64,000 nt of DNA from Hippasteria phrygiana (taxonomy: Eukaryota; Echinodermata; Asteroidea; Valvatida; Goniasteridae): the NCBI GenBank assembly GCA_037893225.1, contig JAZGUH010000489.1, positions 62,001-126,000 of the forward strand, given 5' to 3'. Shown here piece by piece: positions 1-7,959 of the stretch; the stretch's first letter is position 1, and every line of letters starts with the position of its first letter. The position numbers and the translations under genes are program-made. Below the pieces are notes generated by a model that worked only from the letters and a program-made list of their open reading frames with translations, did not search any database and was not told the origin of the DNA.

Positions 1-135
1 TTAAGAATATTAAAATTAGTGTTAGAGTTAAGGGTTTGAGTTCAAGTGTTAGGGTTAAGGTTCGAGTGCAAGTGTTACAGTGCAAGTGTTACAGTGCAAG
101 TGTTACAGTGCAAGTGTTACAGTGCAAGTGCTACT
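1..135 (+). repeat. Partial short monomer at left edge
   Basis: The tail of an S4 monomer whose core lies outside the window. It starts at ttaagaatatt and runs through ttagggttaaggttcgag into four TTA junctions, ending ctact. It matches 12328-12462 in layout, which is the end of a Bt-S4 monomer. Confidence 0.9.
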
Positions 136-715
136 GATCGGGTTAGAATGTGAGAGTAAGAGAGAAGGAGAGTCAGAGGTAGAGAGAGTGTTACACTTAC
201 TCATCTACTAAACAGCGTAGGTCTATTGTGCTGATCTAGGCCTGCAAGCTGTCTATCTCACTAGGCCATTCCAGTTCTGTCCATGATGATCTTGGGTGGC
301 CTCGAGGACTTGACAGCCAGGAGCCAGATGTTGATCTCTCCTGAAGTTGATTGAAAAATAATGTAAGCGAGTTAGGAATATTAAAATTAGTGTTAGAGTT
401 AAGGGTTTGAGTTCAAGTGTTACAGTGCAAGTGTTAGGGTTAAGGTTCGAGTGCAAGTGTTACAGTGCAAGTGTTACAGTGCAAGTGTTACAGTGCAAGT
501 GCTACTGATCGGAATATTAGAATTAGTGTTAGAGTGCAAGTGTCACAGTGCAAGTGTCACAGTGCAAGTGTCACAGTGCAAGTGTCACAGTGCAAGTGTC
601 ACAGTGCAAGTGTCACAGTGCAAGTGTCACAGTGCAAGTGTCACAGTGCAAGTGTCACAGTGCAAGTGTCACAGTGCAAGTGTCACAGTGCAAGTGTCAC
701 AGTGCAAGTGCTAGT
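136..715 (+). repeat. A1-L12 monomer
   Basis: A 580-bp long monomer with an A1 core (gtgttacac, gaggacttg, gccagatg, gattgaaaaataatg) and twelve TCA junctions. The same monomer recurs at 12463-13042, with the same length and the same gattg variant. Confidence 0.92.
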
Positions 716-3428
716 GATCGGGTTAGAATGTGAGAGTAAGAGAGAAGGAGAGTCAGAGGTAGAGAGATGGTTAGACTTACTCATCTACTAAACAGCGTAG
801 GTCTATTGTGCTGATCTAGGCCTGCAAGCTGTCTATCTCACTAGGCCATTCCAGTTCTATCCATGATGATCTTGGGTGGCCTCGAGGTCTTGACAGCCAG
901 GAGCCGGATGTTGATCTCTCCTGAAGTTGATGGAAAAATAGAGTAAGCGAGTTAAGAATATTAAAATTAGTGTTAGAGTTAAGGGTTTGAGTTCAAGTGT
1001 TACAGTGCAAGTGTTAGGGTTAAGGTTCGAGTGCAAGTGTTACAGTGCAAGTGTTACAGTGCAAGTGTTACAGTGCAAGTGCTACTGATCGGAATATTAG
1101 AATTAGTGTTAGAGTGCAAGTGTCACAGTGCAAGTGTCACAGTGCAAGTGTCACAGTGCAAGTGTCACAGTGCAAGTGTCACAGTGCAAGTGTCACAGTG
1201 CAAGTGTCACAGTGCAAGTGTCACAGTGCAAGTGTCACAGTGCAAGTGTCACAGTGCAAGTGCTAGTGATCGGGTTAGAATGTGAGAGTAAGAGAGAAGG
1301 AGAGTCAGAGGTAGAGAGAGGGTTAGACTTACTCATCTACTAAACAGCGTAGGTCTATTGTGCTGATCTAGGCCTGCAAGCTGTCTATCTCACTAGGCCA
1401 TTCCAGTTCTATCCATGATGATCTTGGGTGGCCTCGAGGTCTTGACAGCCAGGAGCCGGATGTTGATCTCCCCTGAAGTTGATGGAAAAATAGAGTAAGC
1501 GAGTTAAGAATATTAAAATTAGTGTTAGAGTTAAGGGTTTGAGTTCAAGTGTTAGGGTTAAGGTTCGAGTGCAAGTGTTACAGTGCAAGTGTTACAGTGC
1601 AAGTGTTACAGTGCAAGTGTTACAGTGCAAGTGCTACTGATCGGGTTAGAATGTGAGAGTAAGAGAGAAGGAGAGTCAGAGGTAGAGAGAGTGTTACACT
1701 TACTCATCTACTAAACAGCGTAGGTCTATTGTGCTGATCTAGGCCTGGAAGCTGTCTATCTCACTAGGCCATTCCAGTTCTGTCCATGATGATCTTGGAT
1801 GGCCTCGAGGTCTTGACAGCCAGGAGCCGGATGTTGATCTCTCCTGAAGTTGATGGAAAAATAGAGTAAGCGAGTTAAGAATATTAAAATTAGTGTTAGA
1901 GTTAAGGGTTTGAGTTCAAGTGTTACAGTGCAAGTGTTAGGGTTAAGGTTCGAGTGCAAGTGTTACAGTGCAAGTGTTACAGTGCAAGTGTTACAGTGCA
2001 AGTGCTACTGATCGGAATATTAGAATTAGTGTTAGAGTGCAAGTGTCACAGTGCAAGTGTCACAGTGCAAGTGTCACAGTGCAAGTGTCACAGTGCAAGT
2101 GTCACAGTGCAAGTGTCACAGTGCAAGTGTCACAGTGCAAGTGCTAGTGATCGGGTTAGAATGTGAGAGTAAGAGAGAAGGAGAGTCAGAGGTAGAGAGA
2201 GGGTTAGACTTACTCATCTACTAAACAGCGTAGGTCTATTGTGCTGATCTAGGCCTGCAAGCTGTCTATCTCACTAGGCCATTCCAGTTCTATCCATGAT
2301 GATCTTGGGTGGCCTTGAGGTCTTGACAGCCAGGAGCCGGATGTTGATCTCTCCTGAAGTTGATGGAAAAATAGAGTAAGCGAGTTAAGAATATTAAAAT
2401 TAGTGTTAGAGTTAAGGGTTTGAGTTCAAGTGTTAGGGTTAAGGTTCGAGTGCAAGTGTTACAGTGCAAGTGTTACAGTGCAAGTGTTACAGTGCAAGTG
2501 TTACAGTGCAAGTGCTACTGATCGGGTTAGAATGTGAGAGTAAGAGAGAAGGAGAGTCAGAGGTAGAGAGAGTGTTACACTTACTCATCTACTAAACAGC
2601 GTAGGTCTATTGTGCTGATCTAGGCCTGCAAGCTGTCTATCTCACTAGGCCATTCCAGTTCTGTCCATGATGATCTTGGGTGGCCTCGAGGACTTGACAG
2701 CCAGGAGCCAGATGTTGATCTCTCCTGAAGTTGATTGAAAAATAATGTAAGCGAGTTAGGAATATTAAAATTAGTGTTAGAGTTAAGGGTTTGAGTTCAA
2801 GTGTTAGGGTTAAGGTTCGAGTGCAAGTGTTACAGTGCAAGTGTTACAGTGCAAGTGTTACAGTGCAAGTGTTACAGTGCAAGTGCTACTGATCGGGTTA
2901 GAATGTGAGAGTAAGAGAGAAGGAGAGTCAGAGGTAGAGAGAGTGTTACACTTACTCATCTACTAAACAGCGTAGGTCTATTGTGCTGATCTAGGCCTGC
3001 AAGCTGTCTATCTCACTAGGCCATTCCAGTTCTGTCCATGATGATCTTGGGTGGCCTCGAGGACTTGACAGCCAGGAGCCAGATGTTGATCTCTCCTGAA
3101 GTTGATGGAAAAATAATGTAAGCGAGTTAGGAATATTAAAATTAGTGTTAGAGTTAAGGGTTTGAGTTCAAGTGTTACAGTGCAAGTGTTAGGGTTAAGG
3201 TTCGAGTGCAAGTGTTACAGTGCAAGTGTTACAGTGCAAGTGTTACAGTGCAAGTGCTACTGATCGGAATATTAGAATTAGTGTTAGAGTGCAAGTGTCA
3301 CAGTGCAAGTGTCACAGTGCAAGTGTCACAGTGCAAGTGTCACAGTGCAAGTGTCACAGTGCAAGTGTCACAGTGCAAGTGTCACAGTGCAAGTGTCACA
3401 GTGCAAGTGTCACAGTGCAAGTGCTAGT
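716..3428 (+). repeat. HOR block: Bw-L10, Bc-S4, A2-L7, Bt-S4, A1-S4, A1-L9
   Basis: Monomer starts are 716 (Bw-L10), 1268 (Bc-S4), 1639 (A2-L7), 2149 (Bt-S4), 2520 (A1-S4) and 2891 (A1-L9). The A1-S4 monomer at 2520 is unusual because A cores nearly always carry long tails. It places two A1 monomers next to each other and looks like an exchange product. The first four monomers are repeated, with the same lengths, at 13043-14846. Confidence 0.9.
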
Positions 3429-3438
3429 GATCGGGTTA

Positions 3439-3483
3439 GAATGTGAGAGTAAGAGAGAAGGAGAGTCAGAGGTAGAGAGAGGG
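3439..3483 (+). other. Purine-rich tract of the monomer (reference copy)
   Basis: About 45 bases made almost wholly of A and G (gagagtaagagagaagg, then gagagtcagagg and gtagagagaggg), interrupted by a few T and one C. It starts every monomer in the array, so strand composition asymmetry recurs every 0.37-0.6 kb. On the minus strand it reads as a polypyrimidine tract. It is not a perfect mirror repeat, so triplex formation is only a possibility. Confidence 0.8.
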
Positions 3484-3663
3484 TTAGACTTACTCATCTA
3501 CTAAACAGCGTAGGTCTATTGTGCTGATCTAGGCCTGCAAGCTGTCTATCTCACTAGGCCATTCCAGTTCTATCCATGATGATCTTGGGTGGCCTCGAGG
3601 TCTTGACAGCCAGGAGCCGGATGTTGATCTCTCCTGAAGTTGATGGAAAAATAGAGTAAGCGA
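3484..3663 (+). repeat. Non-telomeric core of the monomer (reference copy)
   Basis: About 180 bp of higher-complexity sequence present once per monomer. It includes cttactcatctactaaacag, gatctaggcctgcaagctg, cactaggccattccag, the palindrome cctcgagg, and gaagttgatggaaaaatag. This is the part that carries nearly all diagnostic variants separating A1, A2, B, Bc, Ba, Bt and Bw classes. I do not recognise it as part of any known gene or named transposon family. It could be a captured fragment that became the nucleus of the satellite. Confidence 0.85.
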
Positions 3664-3744
3664 GTTAAGAATATTAAAATTAGTGTTAGAGTTAAGGGTT
3701 TGAGTTCAAGTGTTACAGTGCAAGTGTTAGGGTTAAGGTTCGAG
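3664..3744 (+). repeat. Degenerate telomere-like hexamer block (reference copy)
   Basis: This block can be read as consecutive hexamers close to TTAGGG: TTAAAA, TTAGTG, TTAGAG, TTAAGG, then after a break TTAGGG, TTAAGG, TTCGAG. An exact ttagggttaagg occurs in nearly every monomer, always on the plus strand. The reading suggests the non-core part of the satellite grew out of telomeric or interstitial telomeric DNA. Lmin monomers lack the second half of this block. Confidence 0.75.
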
Positions 3745-3794
3745 TGCAAGTGTTACAGTGCAAGTGTTACAGTGCAAGTGTTACAGTGCAAGTG
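3745..3794 (+). repeat. 14-bp minisatellite, TTA type (reference copy)
   Basis: Tandem copies of acagtgcaagtgtt, three junctions long, ending in gctactgatcgg. In full-length long monomers this sub-array stays at three junctions. In short monomers, where it is the only minisatellite, it varies from three to six, and it reaches eight junctions in the divergent monomer at 23845. Each copy contains caagtg, which matches the CANNTG E-box pattern, but nothing shows a regulatory use. Confidence 0.92.
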
Positions 3795-3827
3795 CTACTG
3801 ATCGGAATATTAGAATTAGTGTTAGAG
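3795..3827 (+). repeat. Spacer between TTA and TCA minisatellites (reference copy)
   Basis: About 33 bp beginning ctactgatcggaatatt and ending gttagag, found only in long monomers. Its first 11 bases (ctactgatcgg) are the same as the end of a short monomer, so it provides a homology block where long and short tails can recombine. Exchanges at exactly this motif are visible elsewhere in the window, at 7411-7421. The rest again contains TTAGAA-, TTAGTG- and TTAGAG-like hexamers. Confidence 0.88.
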
Positions 3828-3975
3828 TGCAAGTGTCACAGTGCAAGTGTCACAGTGCAAGTGTCACAGTGCAAGTGTCACAGTGCAAGTGTCACAGTGC
3901 AAGTGTCACAGTGCAAGTGTCACAGTGCAAGTGTCACAGTGCAAGTGTCACAGTGCAAGTGTCACAGTGCAAGTG
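3828..3975 (+). repeat. 14-bp minisatellite, TCA type (reference copy)
   Basis: Ten junctions of acagtgcaagtgtc in perfect tandem. It differs from the TTA type by one T-to-C change, and the two types are cleanly separated in all but one monomer (34223). Copy number across the window runs from one to thirteen and accounts for most monomer length variation. Individual copies are almost free of substitutions; one exception is tgaaagtg at about 32582. Confidence 0.93.
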
Positions 3976-6679
3976 CTAGTGATCGGGTTAGAATGTGAGA
4001 GTAAGAGAGAAGGAGAGTCAGAGGTAGAGAGAGGGTTAGACTTACTCATCTACTAAACAGCGTAGGTCTATTGTGCTGATCTAGGCCTGCAAGCTGTCTA
4101 TCTCACTAGGCCATTCCAGTTCTATCCATGATGATCTTGGGTGGCCTCGAGGTCTTGACAGCCAGGAGCCGGATGTTGATCTCCCCTGAAGTTGATGGAA
4201 AAATAGAGTAAGCGAGTTAAGAATATTAAAATTAGTGTTAGAGTTAAGGGTTTGAGTTCAAGTGTTAGGGTTAAGGTTCGAGTGCAAGTGTTACAGTGCA
4301 AGTGTTACAGTGCAAGTGTTACAGTGCAAGTGTTACAGTGCAAGTGCTACTGATCGGGTTAGAATGTGAGAGTAAGAGAGAAGGAGAGTCAGAGGTAGAG
4401 AGAGTGTTACACTTACTCATCTACTAAACAGCGTAGGTCTATTGTGCTGATCTAGGCCTGGAAGCTGTCTATCTCACTAGGCCATTCCAGTTCTGTCCAT
4501 GATGATCTTGGATGGCCTCGAGGTCTTGACAGCCAGGAGCCGGATGTTGATCTCTCCTGAAGTTGATGGAAAAATAGAGTAAGCGAGTTAAGAATATTAA
4601 AATTAGTGTTAGAGTTAAGGGTTTGAGTTCAAGTGTTACAGTGCAAGTGTTAGGGTTAAGGTTCGAGTGCAAGTGTTACAGTGCAAGTGTTACAGTGCAA
4701 GTGTTACAGTGCAAGTGCTACTGATCGGAATATTAGAATTAGTGTTAGAGTGCAAGTGTCACAGTGCAAGTGTCACAGTGCAAGTGTCACAGTGCAAGTG
4801 TCACAGTGCAAGTGTCACAGTGCAAGTGTCACAGTGCAAGTGCTAGTGATCGGGTTAGAATGTGAGAGTAAGAGAGAAGGAGAGTCAGAGGTAGAGAGAG
4901 GGTTAGACTTACTCATCTACTAAACAGCGTAGGTCTATTGTGCTGATCTAGGCCTGCAAGCTGTCTATCTCACTAGGCCATTCCAGTTCTATCCATGATG
5001 ATCTTGGGTGGCCTTGAGGTCTTGACAGCCAGGAGCCGGATGTTGATCTCTCCTGAAGTTGATGGAAAAATAGAGTAAGCGAGTTAAGAATATTAAAATT
5101 AGTGTTAGAGTTAAGGGTTTGAGTTCAAGTGTTAGGGTTAAGGTTCGAGTGCAAGTGTTACAGTGCAAGTGTTACAGTGCAAGTGTTACAGTGCAAGTGT
5201 TACAGTGCAAGTGCTACTGATCGGGTTAGAATGTGAGAGTAAGAGAGAAGGAGAGTCAGAGGTAGAGAGAGTGTTACACTTACTCATCTACTAAACAGCG
5301 TAGGTCTATTGTGCTGATCTAGGCCTGCAAGCTGTCTATCTCACTAGGCCATTCCAGTTCTGTCCATGATGATCTTGGGTGGCCTCGAGGACTTGACAGC
5401 CAGGAGCCAGATGTTGATCTCTCCTGAAGTTGATGGAAAAATAATGTAAGCGAGTTAGGAATATTAAAATTAGTGTTAGAGTTAAGGGTTTGAGTTCAAG
5501 TGTTACAGTGCAAGTGTTAGGGTTAAGGTTCGAGTGCAAGTGTTACAGTGCAAGTGTTACAGTGCAAGTGTTACAGTGCAAGTGCTACTGATCGGAATAT
5601 TAGAATTAGTGTTAGAGTGCAAGTGTCACAGTGCAAGTGTCACAGTGCAAGTGTCACAGTGCAAGTGTCACAGTGCAAGTGTCACAGTGCAAGTGTCACA
5701 GTGCAAGTGTCACAGTGCAAGTGTCACAGTGCAAGTGCTAGTGATCGGGTTAGAATGTGAGAGTAAGAGAGAAGGAGAGTCAGAGGTAGAGAGAGGGTTA
5801 GACTTACTCATCTACTAAACAGCGTAGGTCTATTGTGCTGATCTAGGCCTGCAAGCTGTCTATCTCACTAGGCCATTCCAGTTCTATCCATGATGATCTT
5901 GGGTGGCCTCGAGGTCTTGACAGCCAGGAGCCGGATGTTGATCTCTCCTGAAGTTGATGGAAAAATAGAGTAAGCGAGTTAAGAATATTAAAATTAGTGT
6001 TAGAGTTAAGGGTTTGAGTTCAAGTGTTAGGGTTAAGGTTCGAGTGCAAGTGTTACAGTGCAAGTGTTACAGTGCAAGTGTTACAGTGCAAGTGTTACAG
6101 TGCAAGTGTTACAGTGCAAGTGCTACTGATCGGGTTAGAATGTGAGAGTAAGAGAGAAGGAGAGTCAGAGGTAGAGAGAGTGTTACACTTACTCATCTAC
6201 TAAACAGCGTAGGTCTATTGTGCTGATCTAGGCCTGCAAGCTGTCTATCTCACTAGGCCATTCCAGTTCTGTCCATGATGATCTCGGGTGGCCTCGAGGA
6301 CTTGACAGCCAGGAGCCAGATGTTGATCTCTCCTGAAGTTGATTGAAAAATAATGTAAGCGAGTTAGGAATATTAAAATTAGTGTTAGAGTTAAGGGTTT
6401 GAGTTCAAGTGTTACAGTGCAAGTGTTAGGGTTAAGGTTCGAGTGCAAGTGTTACAGTGCAAGTGTTACAGTGCAAGTGTTACAGTGCAAGTGCTACTGA
6501 TCGGAATATTAGAATTAGTGTTAGAGTGCAAGTGTCACAGTGCAAGTGTCACAGTGCAAGTGTCACAGTGCAAGTGTCACAGTGCAAGTGTCACAGTGCA
6601 AGTGTCACAGTGCAAGTGTCACAGTGCAAGTGTCACAGTGCAAGTGTCACAGTGCAAGTGTCACAGTGCAAGTGCTAGT

Positions 6680-7959
6680 GATCGGGTTAGAATGTGAGAG
6701 TAAGAGAGAAGGAGAGTCAGAGGTAGAGAGAGGGTTAGACTTACTCATCTACTAAACAGCGTAGGTCTATTGTGCTGATCTAGGCCTGCAAGCTGTCTAT
6801 CTCACTAGGCCATTCCAGTTCTATCCATGATGATCTTGGGTGGCCTCGAGGTCTTGACAGCCAGGAGCCGGATGTTGATCTCCCCTGAAGTTGATGGAAA
6901 AATAGAGTAAGCGAGTTAAGAATATTAAAATTAGTGTTAGAGTTAAGGGTTTGAGTTCAAGTGTTAGGGTTAAGGTTCGAGTGCAAGTGTTACAGTGCAA
7001 GTGTTACAGTGCAAGTGTTACAGTGCAAGTGTTACAGTGCAAGTGCTACTGATCGGGTTAGAATGTGAGAGTAAGAGAGAAGGAGAGTCAGAGGTAGAGA
7101 GAGTGTTACACTTACTCATCTACTAAACAGCGTAGGTCTATTGTGCTGATCTAGGCCTGGAAGCTGTCTATCTCACTAGGCCATTCCAGTTCTGTCCATG
7201 ATGATCTTGGATGGCCTCGAGGTCTTGACAGCCAGGAGCCGGATGTTGATCTCTCCTGAAGTTGATGGAAAAATAGAGTAAGCGAGTTAAGAATATTAAA
7301 ATTAGTGTTAGAGTTAAGGGTTTGAGTTCAAGTGTTACAGTGCAAGTGTTAGGGTTAAGGTTCGAGTGCAAGTGTTACAGTGCAAGTGTTACAGTGCAAG
7401 TGTTACAGTGCAAGTGCTACTGATCGGGTTAGAATGTGAGAGTAAGAGAGAAGGAGAGTCAGAGGTAGAGAGAGTGTTACACTTACTCATCTACTAAACA
7501 GCGTAGGTCTATTGTGCTGATCTAGGCCTGCAAGCTGTCTATCTCACTAGGCCATTCCAGTTCTGTCCATGATGATCTTGGGTGGCCTCGAGGACTTGAC
7601 AGCCAGGAGCCAGATGTTGATCTCTCCTGAAGTTGATGGAAAAATAATGTAAGCGAGTTAGGAATATTAAAATTAGTGTTAGAGTTAAGGGTTTGAGTTC
7701 AAGTGTTACAGTGCAAGTGTTAGGGTTAAGGTTCGAGTGCAAGTGTTACAGTGCAAGTGTTACAGTGCAAGTGTTACAGTGCAAGTGCTACTGATCGGAA
7801 TATTAGAATTAGTGTTAGAGTGCAAGTGTCACAGTGCAAGTGTCACAGTGCAAGTGTCACAGTGCAAGTGTCACAGTGCAAGTGTCACAGTGCAAGTGTC
7901 ACAGTGCAAGTGTCACAGTGCAAGTGTCACAGTGCAAGTGTCACAGTGCAAGTGCTAGT
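6680..7959 (+). repeat. HOR junction block: Bc-S4, truncated A2, A1-L9
   Basis: Monomer starts are 6680 (Bc-S4), 7051 (A2) and 7422 (A1-L9). The A2 monomer is only 371 bp. Its tail begins as a long tail, with the extra acagtgcaag before ttagggttaagg, but after ctactgatcgg it passes straight to the next core, so spacer and TCA array are absent. This is the seam of a 4,531-bp tandem duplication. Confidence 0.92.

Larger units (their letters stand above)
3429..3980 (+). repeat. Reference long monomer (B core, L10 tail)
   Basis: A typical 552-bp long monomer, given as the model for the array. It begins at gatcgggttagaatg and ends at ctagt, just before the next gatcggg. Parts in order: purine-rich tract 3439-3483, core 3484-3663, telomere-like block 3664-3744, TTA minisatellite 3745-3794, spacer 3795-3827, TCA minisatellite 3828-3975. 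The B core is recognised by gggttagac and ttctatcc. The equivalent monomer recurs at 7960, 19629, 32776, 34594, 51007, 57386 and 62565, each with ten TCA junctions. Confidence 0.93.
3429..6679 (+). repeat. Canonical 7-mer HOR, 3,251 bp
   Basis: Monomer starts are 3429 (B-L10), 3981 (Bc-S4), 4352 (A2-L6), 4848 (Bt-S4), 5219 (A1-L8), 5743 (B-S5) and 6128 (A1-L10, with gatctcggg in place of gatcttggg). This is the commonest order in the window. It is repeated with identical monomer lengths at 7960-11210. Confidence 0.92.

Noticed and set aside
253..456. Recurrent 63-67 codon minus-strand open frame across A cores, possible small conserved gene
   Set aside because: It recurs only because the core recurs. 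In B cores the diagnostic base (ttctgtcc to ttctatcc) turns a CAG codon of this frame into a TAG stop, so about half the array breaks it. It starts in minisatellite sequence and shows no family similarity I recognise.
445..456. RNA polymerase III B-box-like ggttcgagtgc, suggesting a tRNA-derived SINE
   Set aside because: It matches the B box at all but one position, but no A box lies at a suitable distance upstream. The motif is better explained as a decayed ttaggg/ttaagg hexamer run.
447..460. CENP-B box in ggttcgagtgcaag
   Set aside because: TTCG is present, but the fixed A and the CGGG half of the box do not follow at the required spacing.
541..712. CRISPR-like direct repeats
   Set aside because: The 14-bp copies are contiguous, with no unique spacers between them, and are found in every long monomer. 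This is a minisatellite.
841..930. 5S rRNA or SINE3 similarity in the core (cactaggccattccag... cttgggtggcc)
   Set aside because: A few short words resemble 5S DNA, but order and spacing of the internal control region are not reproduced. No RNA gene can be supported.
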